The position numbers and the translations under genes were made by a program. Below the pieces are notes generated by a model, which saw only the letters and a program-made list of their open reading frames with translations, was not told the origin of the DNA and ran no database searches. DNA of 64,000 nt from an uncultured Opitutia bacterium (lineage in GTDB: Bacteria; Verrucomicrobiota; Verrucomicrobiia; Opitutales; UBA953): the NCBI GenBank assembly GCA_903855995.1, contig CAIOAN010000013.1, positions 142,875 through 206,874 on the forward strand, read 5' to 3'. Each line of letters opens with the position of its first letter. The stretch's first letter is position 1. Shown here piece after piece: positions 6,309 to 14,668 of this stretch.

Positions 6309-8351
6309 ATGTCCACCAGCCGGCTCAATTTAAAACTCGAGGCGACAGCCACTGGCTCGCGGGCACGGGCTGGCACGTTCCGCACGCTGCATAACGAGGT
6401 GAAGACGCCGCTGTTCATGCCCGTGGGTACCCAGGCGACGGTCAAGGCGCAGACGTTCGACACCCTGCTCGATTCCGGCTCCCAGATCCTGCTGGCGAAC
6501 ACCTACCACCTGCTCCTGCGTCCGGGCCCTGAGGTCTTCAAGAGCTTCGGCGGCATTCATAAATTTACGGGCTGGGAGAAATCGTTCCTCACCGATTCCG
6601 GCGGCTTCCAGATCTTCTCGCTCCCGCATGCCCGTAATATGAAGGAAGAAGGCGCCGAGTTCCGCAGCTACGTCGACGGCGCGATCCACCTGCTCAGCCC
6701 CGAGACCAGTATCGCGACGCAGGTCGCCATCGGCAGCGATATCATGATGGTGCTCGACCAGTGCATCCCTTCGACCGCCGACCGGGCCACCGCCAAGGAA
6801 GCACTCGAGATCACGCACCGCTGGGCCATCCGCAGCCTCAAGGCCCGTGGCGATTCGCCCCAGTCCATGTTCGCAATCGTTCAGGGCGCCCTCTACCCCG
6901 ACCTCCGTAAGATCAGCGCCGACGGCCTGACGCAGCTGCCCTTCGACGGTTTCGCCATCGGCGGCCTTGCGGTCGGCGAAGGCAAGGCCCAGCGCGAAGA
7001 CACGTGCGAGATTGCCGCAGCCATGCTCCCGGCCGACAAGCCGCGCTATCTGATGGGCGTCGGCACCCCGCTCGACCTCCTCGAAGCTGTCCACCGTGGC
7101 GTCGACATGTTCGACTGCATCATCCCGAACAAAGTCGCCCAGTTCGGCACCGCCTACACCTCCCGCGGCATCCTACAGCTGCGTCGCTCGATTTATAAGT
7201 TCTCCGAAGAGAAGATCGACGCCCTGTGCAAGTGTCCCGTCTGCGCCAAGTATTCGCGCGGCTACCTGCACCACCTCACCAAGACCCAGGAGCCGCTCGG
7301 CTGGACGCTTCTTGGCCAGCACAACATCTTCTTCTATCACCAGATGATGCGGGAGATCCGCCAGAGCATCCTCGAAGATTCGTTCCTGGCGTATTACCAC
7401 GACCGCCGGCAAGTCCTGCAGGTCGAGGACATGGACAATCCCGCCGTCCCGCCCAAAGTCGGCAAAGAACGCCGCCCGCGCACGCTCGGTGACTACGAGA
7501 TCCATATCCACGAGATCGAGGGCTTCGCGAACATCCGCCAGATCTCGTCCGGCGAGATCATGCACCTCCGTCGGGCGCCCATGGACGAAGCCAAGGCGCT
7601 ATACATCGACCAGGCCAAGCTCTCTGAGCGCCTGAAGCTGCCCGAAGGCCAGACCCCCGAGACCGCCGCTCCGATCGTCATCTGGGATCTCGGACTCGGC
7701 GCTGCCGCCAACGCCATGGCGTCGATCCTTTGTTACGAGGCTGAAGCCGCCAAGGGCCCCGTGCGTAATATGAAGGTCATCAGCTTTGAGAACGACATGG
7801 ACTCGCTCAAGCTGGCCATGACGCACAAGAACCGCTTCGAGTACCTGCGTCACTCAGGTCCCGACGCCGTGCTTGCCCGCGGCACTTGGCAGTCGCGCCA
7901 GTATCCCGGCCTCAGCTGGGACCTGCATGTCGGCGACTTCTGGCAGCTCGCGTCCAAGGTCTCCGACGCACCCGACATCATCTACTACGACTTCTTCTCG
8001 CAGAAGACCAATCCCGACGCCTGGGAACTCGAGTCGTTTGATAAGCTCTTCTCATACTGCGACCCCAAGAAGTCCGCGCAGCTCTTCACCTACTGCTCGT
8101 CGACGACCATGCGCGTCGCGTTGCTGAACTCAGGATTCTATGTGGCGAACGGCGAGGGTACCGGCTCGAAGAAAGAGACCATCGTCGCGCTCAGCCCGGG
8201 CTTCCCGAAGCCCTGCCCCTTCCCCTTGATCGGCGAGGAATGGCTGGATCGCTGGCGTCGCTCGACCAAGAAATTCCCTGACGGACTTACGCCCGAGCAG
8301 CAGGCGGCCGTGGAGAAGCGGATTGAGGGGCACCCTCAGTTTTCGGCCTGA
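6309..8351 (+). CDS. tgt: tRNA-guanine transglycosylase fused to an MnmC-like methyltransferase domain
   Basis: A 680-residue cytoplasmic tRNA-modifying protein. Residues 1 to about 380 are bacterial TGT, which exchanges guanine-34 for preQ1 in queuosine tRNAs. LTDSGGFQ carries the general-base Asp, MFDCIIP has the nucleophile Asp269, and the zinc site is Cys307, Cys309, Cys312 and His338. The segment after the nucleophile reads NKVAQFGTAYT instead of the usual TRNARNG-type sequence. Residues from about 445 hold a Rossmann-type methyltransferase with WDLGLGAAAN (Asp460) and YYDFFSQKTNPDAW, resembling the DUF752 domain of MnmC, which completes mnm5 at U34. The FAD half of MnmC is absent. The usual tgt length is about 375-400 residues, so the extra roughly 290 residues are a true extension in one frame. 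It has no queuosine neighbours. Confidence 0.88.
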   Translation: MSTSRLNLKLEATATGSRARAGTFRTLHNEVKTPLFMPVGTQATVKAQTFDTLLDSGSQILLANTYHLLLRPGPEVFKSFGGIHKFTGWEKSFLTDSGGFQIFSLPHARNMKEEGAEFRSYVDGAIHLLSPETSIATQVAIGSDIMMVLDQCIPSTADRATAKEALEITHRWAIRSLKARGDSPQSMFAIVQGALYPDLRKISADGLTQLPFDGFAIGGLAVGEGKAQREDTCEIAAAMLPADKPRYLMGVGTPLDLLEAVHRGVDMFDCIIPNKVAQFGTAYTSRGILQLRRSIYKFSEEKIDALCKCPVCAKYSRGYLHHLTKTQEPLGWTLLGQHNIFFYHQMMREIRQSILEDSFLAYYHDRRQVLQVEDMDNPAVPPKVGKERRPRTLGDYEIHIHEIEGFANIRQISSGEIMHLRRAPMDEAKALYIDQAKLSERLKLPEGQTPETAAPIVIWDLGLGAAANAMASILCYEAEAAKGPVRNMKVISFENDMDSLKLAMTHKNRFEYLRHSGPDAVLARGTWQSRQYPGLSWDLHVGDFWQLASKVSDAPDIIYYDFFSQKTNPDAWELESFDKLFSYCDPKKSAQLFTYCSSTTMRVALLNSGFYVANGEGTGSKKETIVALSPGFPKPCPFPLIGEEWLDRWRRSTKKFPDGLTPEQQAAVEKRIEGHPQFSA

Positions 8352-9000
8352 GTATCGAGTATGGAGTATTGAGTATAGGGAGATGACACCGTTTCGGGTG
8401 GCAGGTGGCGGCCCCAGGTGACGGGATATACAGTGCAAAGGTGCAAATCGGAGCGGAGCTCCTGTGCAAAGGTGTAAAAGTGAATGTGCTAGTATCGAGT
8501 ATGGAGTATTGAGTATAGGGAGAGGCAACGCCTCAGGTGGCGGGTGGCGGGAGGAGGTAGGGGCGGACCGGATGATTGGCTGGGGCATAACTCGAGGACA
8601 CGAGGGCCGGAGGACACGAGGGCCAGAGGACCTGGCACCCAGGCTCCGGTGGCTGAAGGCTGAACGGCTGACACCCGAAAGGCTGACCACCGTGGCCGTC
8701 ACCCGTCACCTTAGCATTGGGTATTAGCGGTTAGCGGCTGGGAACGCAGAGAGCGGCGGCCGGCCAAGGATGGCCAGCCCTACCCGATGCAGAATGAAGA
8801 ACTCAAAGGGAGACCGGGGGACCTGATGATTGGCGGGGTTATCCATTCAGTCCTCGATTCAGTCCTCCATGCAGTCATCGACTCAGGCCTCCATTCAGGA
8901 GAGGTCCTATATCGTGACGCGGTCCCGACCCTACCCAGCACGGCGCGGCTTCGCGGACGTTGTCCTGAGGCATTGTCCCCAAGCGATCAGGGCTTTCCTC
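8350..9000. repeat. Long intergenic repeat mosaic after tgt
   Basis: Four GAGTATN heptads start at the tgt stop (8350-8377). They are followed by a GGTGGC block (8394-8421), TGCAAA repeats (about 8432-8483), a second heptad set (8490-8517), another GGTGGC block (8529-8553), GAGGACACGAGGGCC units (8585-8630) and a block shared with 400-478. A REP palindrome lies at 8758-8784 and a TCAGTCCTC-type array at about 8841-8904. No gene is seen. Confidence 0.75.
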
Positions 9001-9035
9001 CGCGGAGGATCGGGTCATACTTTTAATATACCCCT

Positions 9036-9590
9036 ATGAGCACACCCGCATTCGCCACTTACGGACTCGCCCTGCTGCTCGCGCTCACCTCGTCCGGCCA
9101 CGCCGCGTCGGACGACAAGCCGGCCCCCCTGACCAAGTACACCTCGAAGTATGGGCACGATTTCGAGACAGCCGACACGCTGGTCTTCGTAGACTCGTTC
9201 ATCGCGGATCGCGAACGATTCACCCCGCTCCTCGACAAGCAGTTCCCCAAATCCAAGGCGCTCTACACTTGCATCGACGAATACGTCGGCAAGGACCCCA
9301 TCCACGAGATCGAATTCGGCACCGAACATGGCGTCAAGGAAGTCCACCACCGCACACTGGTGATCATCAGCGGCTTCAAGAACGCGTCGCTGGAATTCGC
9401 CAAGCGATCGGAAGAAGAGGCCATGAAGCACTGGATCGCGACCTTCACGCCGACCCGGAAGCATAAGCCCATCAGGCTGATCCTGCTATCCACCGACCAG
9501 GAGCCGCCCGAGGAATATTTCACCTTCGCCAGGCTTTCCGGCGGCTATTACCACAAGCTGACGATGGGCAAAGACGGGAATTACGAGTGA
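9036..9590 (+). CDS. Secreted protein of unknown function
   Basis: A 184-residue protein with a signal peptide (cleavage near GHAAS, residue 24). I do not recognise a family. The last 40 residues (RLILLSTDQEPPEEYFTFAR, then LSGGYYHKL) resemble the end of the next gene's product (RLYLFSTEMEPQDLW, then VSGGEIRMVKV). This suggests that it contains part of the same alpha/beta fold as that VWA-like protein. The upstream sequence has TTTTAATATACCCCT immediately before the ATG. The gene is separated from the next by about 300 bases of repeats, so it is probably transcribed alone. Confidence 0.65.
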   Translation: MSTPAFATYGLALLLALTSSGHAASDDKPAPLTKYTSKYGHDFETADTLVFVDSFIADRERFTPLLDKQFPKSKALYTCIDEYVGKDPIHEIEFGTEHGVKEVHHRTLVIISGFKNASLEFAKRSEEEAMKHWIATFTPTRKHKPIRLILLSTDQEPPEEYFTFARLSGGYYHKLTMGKDGNYE

Positions 9591-9842
9591 GCGCTGAACT
9601 CCGTTGCGGGTGACGGTGGCGGGAAGAGGTAGGGGCGCGACGGCTCGACCGCGGGCTTAGGGCGGACGCGTCGCCGACACATCCCTACCCTGCGCGGCGC
9701 AGCCGCGAGGTGGAAGCGGTTGGCGGTTAGCGATCGGGAATGCAGACGAGGCAGCTAGGGCAGCACGCGGTGCTGCCCCACCCTAGCGCGGCGGGGTCAG
9801 ATACGTTCAGAATTCCGAACAAAGTCAGACCCCTGGTCGCTT
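9591..9842. repeat. Intergenic REP cluster
   Basis: A head-to-head REP pair at 9628-9689 (GGTAGG head on the left, CTACC on the right) is followed by a GGTTGGCGGTTAGCG unit. A further palindrome lies at 9759-9783 with stem GGGCAGCAC/GTGCTGCCC and tail CCACC. A closely related pair occurs at 29842-29906. Nothing coding is seen. Confidence 0.7.
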
Positions 9843-9872
9843 AACCTTTCCTTATCGGTGGGGTTAATATAG
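9843..9872 (+). promoter_or_regulatory. Conserved upstream box AACCTT-N-GTGGGGTTAAT (copy 2)
   Basis: AACCTTTCC, a short spacer, then GTGGGGTTAATATA. It matches the box before the sulfatase at 3378 over the 11-base core GTGGGGTTAAT and the AACCTTT head. It ends about 14 bases before the GTG start of the VWA-like gene. Confidence 0.4.
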
Positions 9873-9886
9873 CAAGAAGCGACCCC

Positions 9887-11119
9887 GTGGACGAATTCCC
9901 GCCCAAACCACCCCGCCTGCGGCCTAAGCCGCCGCAAGGGACCCCGCCGCCGACGCCGCCCGCGCCGCCCGTGCTTCCGCCGATGGCCGCCGCGACTGCG
10001 CCGGAGCCGGAACCGGAGCCAACGCGCGAAACGAAAAAAACAGGACCCATTCAGCGGAGGTTTTGGAAAATCGGCAAAGAAGGCCTGTTCACCTCCCTAC
10101 TCTTCCACGCACTCCTATTGATCACCGCGACCGCCTGGGTCGTCGTGGTCCATGACGACCGCAAGGATCCGAACAGCTTCGTCACAGGCTCGAGCGGTGG
10201 AGGCGGCGGCGACCGGGCGGCCCCGCAGCACAAGGTACGACCGCAGGGACCCAAATCGCTCTCGAAGTCTGTCACCCGCATCGCCTCCAAGGCGCCGGAC
10301 TCGCAGATCACGCTGCCGGCGATGCCGGACCTGAATCGGAATCTGCTCAGCGGAACGGCCAATGCGGCCTCCAAGGGCTTCGGCGGAGCCATGGGAGCCA
10401 ACATCGGGCGCATCGGCAACGGCGGTAAAAATTTCGTCGGCAAGACCGTCATGGGCATGAAAATCGGCGGTAGCCGCATCGCCGTCTACCTCGACAACTC
10501 CTACTCCATGATCCCGTATCTCGACGACGTCGAGAAGCAGATCAAGCTGCAGTTCCCGGGGGCCGATGTCTTCCGATATTTTGGCATCTTCGTCCGCGTC
10601 GAGAACGGCGAGGTCATGGGCTCCACGCTGAACAAGAAGTTCGAAGAAGACACCGTCGAGCAGCTCGTCGAGCAACGCAAAGGCCGCAACACCACCCCGG
10701 TCGGGACCAATCTGAACAAGCTCAGCCCGCAGGGGCGCACGATTTACAACATGCGCGATACGCAGTTCAAGGTCGGCAGCATCGGGGCGTGGACGGACTA
10801 CATGATGTCGCAGCACTACGACGCACTCGTCGTCTTCACCGATTTCGAGGACGGCATCCAGCAGTGGCGGAGGGTCAAGGACGGACGTCCGCGGCTCGTA
10901 TTTGATGCCGATTGGCGGCCGCGGGCCGATGAGCGGAACGAGGATGAAAAAGCCTGGGAGAAGCGCTGGCTAGCGCAATTCGCCAAGGCACCCGCAGGCA
11001 AGGCTCCGCGACTCTATCTTTTCTCCACCGAAATGGAGCCGCAGGATCTCTGGAAGCAGTGCGTCGAGGTGTCGGGCGGAGAGATTCGGATGGTAAAAGT
11101 CGGTAAGAAGGGGCTGTGA
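9887..11119 (+). CDS. Membrane-anchored VWA-like protein with proline-rich N-terminus
   Basis: A 410-residue protein. Residues 1-55 are proline-rich (repeated PKPP/PPTPP) and probably cytoplasmic. One membrane span lies at about 70-90 (TSLLFHALLLITATAWVVVV), and the rest would be periplasmic. A Gly/Ser-rich linker is followed by a von Willebrand A-like domain starting IGGSRIAVYLDNSYSM, where D-N-S-Y-S is a DxSxS MIDAS motif. The ending RLYLFSTEMEPQD resembles the neighbour at 9036-9590. The layout (proline-rich tail, span, periplasmic domain) recalls TonB-type energy-coupled proteins, but no TonB C-terminal domain is visible. The start is GTG at 9887; no better start gives the same frame. The function is unknown; complex assembly or surface adhesion are possibilities. 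Confidence 0.65.
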   Translation: MDEFPPKPPRLRPKPPQGTPPPTPPAPPVLPPMAAATAPEPEPEPTRETKKTGPIQRRFWKIGKEGLFTSLLFHALLLITATAWVVVVHDDRKDPNSFVTGSSGGGGGDRAAPQHKVRPQGPKSLSKSVTRIASKAPDSQITLPAMPDLNRNLLSGTANAASKGFGGAMGANIGRIGNGGKNFVGKTVMGMKIGGSRIAVYLDNSYSMIPYLDDVEKQIKLQFPGADVFRYFGIFVRVENGEVMGSTLNKKFEEDTVEQLVEQRKGRNTTPVGTNLNKLSPQGRTIYNMRDTQFKVGSIGAWTDYMMSQHYDALVVFTDFEDGIQQWRRVKDGRPRLVFDADWRPRADERNEDEKAWEKRWLAQFAKAPAGKAPRLYLFSTEMEPQDLWKQCVEVSGGEIRMVKVGKKGL

Positions 11120-11413
11120 AGTTTCATGGCAAATCTCGGGCCTCGGGGCACGGCGACAAGCTAGAGGCCCGGAGGCTCAGAGGCTCGGTTGATCAGTGGG
11201 CCAGTTGACAAGGAAGACAAAGACACCGAGCAAAGGTGAGAGATAGCGTGGCGGGTGGCGGGAATAAACCATCTTCGGGTCTCGGGTAGGGCTGCGATGG
11301 TGTCGGGACCGTCGAATCCGAAGGCAGACGCGTCCCCATCGAAAGACAGCGGATGCGATGTCATCGCATCCCTACCCGTTGCAATCCTGCCACCTGCCAC
11401 CTGAGAATGAATA
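11120..11413. repeat. Intergenic repeat mosaic between convergent genes
   Basis: Contains a GAGGCTCAGAGGCTCGG block (about 11163-11197), a short GGTGGC block near 11249, a degenerate GGTAGGG stretch at 11286 and a REP palindrome at 11351-11376 followed by CCACCTGCCACCTG. No gene is seen. Confidence 0.65.
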
Positions 11414-11438
11414 GGACAGCACGTGGTTCTGTCCCTAC
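11414..11438 (-). repeat. REP-like palindrome whose GTAG supplies the dctA stop codon
   Basis: GGACAGCAC/GTGGTTCTGTCC-type imperfect stem with tail CCTAC. On the minus strand the TAG of the conserved GTAG head (11435-11437) is the stop codon of the dctA gene. A relative of this element is at 6173-6198. Confidence 0.7.
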
Positions 11439-12676
11439 TTCAAGACAACGGAACCTTTGGAGCGGTCGAAATCCTGGTTCCAGCGGGCGATGACGAGGGT
11501 GGCGACGGCGTTGCCGATGAAATTAGTGATCGCACGGGCTTCGGACATGAAGCGATCGACGCCCAGGATAAGGGCGATGCCCGCGACCGGCACGTGGCCC
11601 GTGGTGGCCAGCGTGGCGGCCAGCGTGATGAAGCCGCTGCCCGTGACGCCCGCGGCGCCCTTGGAAGTCAGCAGCAGCACCCCGATCAGGCCGAGTTGTT
11701 GCCCAAGGGACATTGGCGTATCGGTGGCTTGGGCGATGAAGAGCGCGGCCATCGTCAGGTAGATGCAAGTGCCGTCGAGATTGAAGGAATAGCCTGCCGG
11801 GACAATGATGCCGACAGAAGTACGATCACAGCCAGCCCTTTCCATCTTCTCCATCAGACCCGGCAGTGCAGATTCGGAGGAAGAAGTGCCGAGCACGATG
11901 GCCAACTCCTCGCGGATGAGTTTGAGGATCTTCCAGAGACTGAAGCCGGCGAAGTGAGCGATCGTGCCCAACACCACGAAGATGAACAGAAAAGAAGTCA
12001 GGTAGACGCAGAGCATCAGTTTTCCCAGCTGATGCAGCGTACCCAGGCCGTATTTGCCGATCGTGAAAGCCATGGCGCCGGCGGCGGCGAGCGGGGCGAA
12101 CTTCGTCACGATATTCACGACACCGAAGAAGACATGGGAGGCCTCGGTCAGAAGATTCAGCATCGGGCGGCCCTTTTCACCCAGGCGGGCGAGCGCCATG
12201 CCGAAGAGCACCGAAATCAGCAGCAATTGCAGCGTGTCGCCCTCGACGAAGGCGCTCACGAAAGTTCTGGGAATAATATGGAGCAACGTATCGACCACCC
12301 CCAGCGAGTGGGCCGCGTCCGTGTAGGCGGCGACGGATTTTGCATCGAGCGACGCAGGGGTCGCATGGAAGCCAGCACCGGGAGTAAACGTGTTCGCGAC
12401 CGCCAGGCCGATCAGCAGGGCCAGCGTCGTCACGACCTCAAAATAAATAAACGCCTTCCAGCCAATGCGGCCTGCTTTCTTGAGGTCCCCCATGCCCGCC
12501 ATCCCCACCACCACCGTCGTGAAGATGATCGGGCCGATGAGCATCTTCACCAAAGCCACGAAAGCATCACCCACCGGTTTCAGTTGCGCACCAAACTCCG
12601 GCCACAGACAGCCGATTAATCCACCCATGATGACGCCGATGAGAACCTGGACGTAAAGATGGCGGAGGAAGCGCAT
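11435..12676 (-). CDS. dctA: C4-dicarboxylate:cation symporter DctA (DAACS family)
   Basis: An inner-membrane secondary transporter of 413 residues that takes up succinate, fumarate, malate or related acids with Na+ or H+. Family signatures are intact: the serine-rich re-entrant loop [10 protein letters not shown], the substrate-site segment [18 protein letters not shown] and the late [14 protein letters not shown]. The E. coli protein is about 428 residues. Glutamate transporters share the fold, but these motifs fit DctA best. ATG 12676 gives the standard N-terminus [14 protein letters not shown] and has the ACCCC-ATG context. The gene follows the phytase-like gene by 87 bases on the same strand and could be co-transcribed. 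Its stop codon lies within a REP-like element. Confidence 0.92.
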   Translation of the reverse strand: MRFLRHLYVQVLIGVIMGGLIGCLWPEFGAQLKPVGDAFVALVKMLIGPIIFTTVVVGMAGMGDLKKAGRIGWKAFIYFEVVTTLALLIGLAVANTFTPGAGFHATPASLDAKSVAAYTDAAHSLGVVDTLLHIIPRTFVSAFVEGDTLQLLLISVLFGMALARLGEKGRPMLNLLTEASHVFFGVVNIVTKFAPLAAAGAMAFTIGKYGLGTLHQLGKLMLCVYLTSFLFIFVVLGTIAHFAGFSLWKILKLIREELAIVLGTSSSESALPGLMEKMERAGCDRTSVGIIVPAGYSFNLDGTCIYLTMAALFIAQATDTPMSLGQQLGLIGVLLLTSKGAAGVTGSGFITLAATLATTGHVPVAGIALILGVDRFMSEARAITNFIGNAVATLVIARWNQDFDRSKGSVVLK

Positions 12677-12763
12677 GGGGTGCGGCGGTGGGGTGACCGC
12701 ATCGTGAGGCGCGGCCCAGCAGACGCAATCACGCAGCCAACCTCCCAACCACGTGGAACGGGC

Positions 12764-14425
12764 TTATTTACCCCGGGAACCCGCTTCGAGGCGCGCGGTG
12801 TAGCCTGGCAGCGTCACTCGGTACACCAGCACGCGGTTATGATTTTCGACCGTCTCCGCGCCGGGAGTCTTGATGATACCATCATAAGCGGCACCGACCA
12901 TCATCCCGTCATGCGTAACAAAATCATTATCATTGCCGACCAGCAGGAAATAATCATCCGGGCTCGCTGGATCGAGACATGGCACCAGGCAAAGCGCCTC
13001 CCACTTTTCCGCGAGCGAGTTCTCATCCATCGCCTTGACCGCATGGCCGGCGGCACGAGCGGCCGAGGCGCCACTCTCTCCAAGCACGTTCAGGTTCAGG
13101 CCGAAGCGAGCCAGCTGACGGATATTGAGGAGATTGACGAAATCGATGGTCTTCGCGGCGACGATGCCGGAGACGGGCGATAAATCGAGAGGGACGGCGG
13201 CGGTGGTGCCGCCGCGGACCGCCGGAGCGTAGGTCGACTCGTAGACCGTGCCCGCGAGATTGGTCGCTCCCGTGATATCCACCAACGCGACATTCTTATA
13301 GACGTGGGGATGGTGGGCGTAGCCGGTCGCCGCGGCGCCGGCGTCGTAATCCGAGCGACCGGACCCGTTGCCATTGCTGTCGCGCGTCAGCACGAGGAAG
13401 GTATGGCTCGAAAGCGCGACCAATTCGGACTGCGCCGCCGTCTTATTCGGGGCGCCCCCCTTACCCTTGCCGTTCACCACTGGCAGCTCGACCAGGTAGT
13501 GCCCCGCCGGCTTCGCCGGCGTGGAATCCTTCGATATATTATAAACGAAAAGCCGGGTGTAGGCGCGGTTGAAATCCTGGTTGCCAATCGTGTCCTGATG
13601 GGTGGCGCTCTGCAGCATCGCCACCAGGTGATGGCCATCCGGGGTCACATCCAAGGCCTCCAGTCCCTGATTGGCGCGACGACCGCCGGTCTGGGACTTC
13701 GTGGCGTGGTGCTCCGTCGTGAAGCCGCTGAAGCCCGAATCATCCGTGAACTTCGGGAGCAGCGCCGGGACCGGGGTGATGAGTCCCATCATCTTTCCGG
13801 CGCGGTCAAAGTGGTAAATCGTGCAGCCGTATTCCTCCGAGACATAGAACGTACCGTCGGAGCGGAGGGCGAGCCCCTCAGCATCGACCGTCAGCTTGCC
13901 CTTGTGGGTGGGGAGATGCGGACGATCACCGAGAGCATCGCTGGTGGGATTTAGGCCCGTCGTCACGTTGCCATTGAAATCCGTGAACACCGTGGTTCCC
14001 TTGAAATTTAACTTCAGCTGGGTCTGGCCCACGGCATGGGTCGTGTAGTCCGGCGTGAAAACGATTTCAAACCTCTGGAGACGAGCCGCGTAATCGACCA
14101 AGCCCGCGACATTATAGCCGCGATCGGGGAGGACGTAGAGTACTCCGGCGTAGGAGCCATCGGCGTTGCGATGCCAGGTCAGGGGATCGACCTTGAAAGA
14201 AGAAAAGGAGCCGAGGGTATCACCCCGTTCATCCCGGGCGCTGGCGGAGACGACCCCGACGCCCACGAGCCCCTTATTGACATATTTGACTCCGCTGAAA
14301 GCAACGCTGCTACTCGCACCGACCGGCGTCGAATCCAACTGGGGGGTGCTTTTGACCGGCGGATTCGCCCGCAGGACAGACCCTGCCACGAGAAGCAGTA
14401 TGGCCGAACAAAGTCGATAAAGCAT
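12764..14425 (-). CDS. Secreted esterase-like/phytase-like beta-propeller protein
   Basis: A 553-residue exported protein with signal peptide ending near LRANP (residue 21). The body matches the pattern of the 'esterase-like activity of phytase' family (PF13449): LVGVGVVSASARDERGDTLG at the start, LYVLPDRGYN, GLALRSDGTFYVSEEYG and a final NDFVTHDG. These proteins are predicted calcium-dependent beta-propellers that may hydrolyse phosphate esters; activity is unproven for most. It is transcribed toward dctA. No dedicated promoter is evident. On the opposite side, separated by about 70 bases, lies the S53 peptidase remnant. Confidence 0.75.
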   Translation of the reverse strand: MLYRLCSAILLLVAGSVLRANPPVKSTPQLDSTPVGASSSVAFSGVKYVNKGLVGVGVVSASARDERGDTLGSFSSFKVDPLTWHRNADGSYAGVLYVLPDRGYNVAGLVDYAARLQRFEIVFTPDYTTHAVGQTQLKLNFKGTTVFTDFNGNVTTGLNPTSDALGDRPHLPTHKGKLTVDAEGLALRSDGTFYVSEEYGCTIYHFDRAGKMMGLITPVPALLPKFTDDSGFSGFTTEHHATKSQTGGRRANQGLEALDVTPDGHHLVAMLQSATHQDTIGNQDFNRAYTRLFVYNISKDSTPAKPAGHYLVELPVVNGKGKGGAPNKTAAQSELVALSSHTFLVLTRDSNGNGSGRSDYDAGAAATGYAHHPHVYKNVALVDITGATNLAGTVYESTYAPAVRGGTTAAVPLDLSPVSGIVAAKTIDFVNLLNIRQLARFGLNLNVLGESGASAARAAGHAVKAMDENSLAEKWEALCLVPCLDPASPDDYFLLVGNDNDFVTHDGMMVGAAYDGIIKTPGAETVENHNRVLVYRVTLPGYTARLEAGSRGK

Positions 14426-14496
14426 GGCAGTAAGAAGTCCCTGCCAAATCCAGAGGCAACCCTCCGAAAGTTACATTTACGAGACTGCGGTCGCAT

Positions 14497-14609
14497 CCTT
14501 AGGCCCGGGCAACACCGGCAACTATAGCGCCACGCCTAAATATGATGAAACCACGGGGCTCGGTACGCCCGTGGGACAGAACCTGATTCCAGCGCTCGCG
14601 GCGCAATAA
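14497..14609 (+). pseudogene. C-terminal remnant of an S53 (sedolisin/kumamolisin-type) peptidase
   Basis: A short reading frame ends with SLGPGNTGNYSATPKYDE, then TTGLGTPVGQNLIPAL and a stop. The pattern Y-x-A-x-x-x-Y/W-D-x-x-T-G-L-G-x-P is the calcium-binding C-terminal signature of S53 peptidases, which are normally 350-600 residues or more. No catalytic domain is present upstream; the neighbouring phytase-like gene starts in the opposite direction at 14425. I read this as the tail of a gene mostly deleted. The 5' boundary is approximate. Confidence 0.6.
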
Positions 14610-14668
14610 GCCAGGCGAGGGGATATCATTCGGCTTCCCGAACCCCTTCAGCGAAGTAAGGTAGGGGG

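Noticed and set aside
11423-12619. 398-residue plus-strand frame
   Set aside because: Antisense to dctA, which has unmistakable family motifs.
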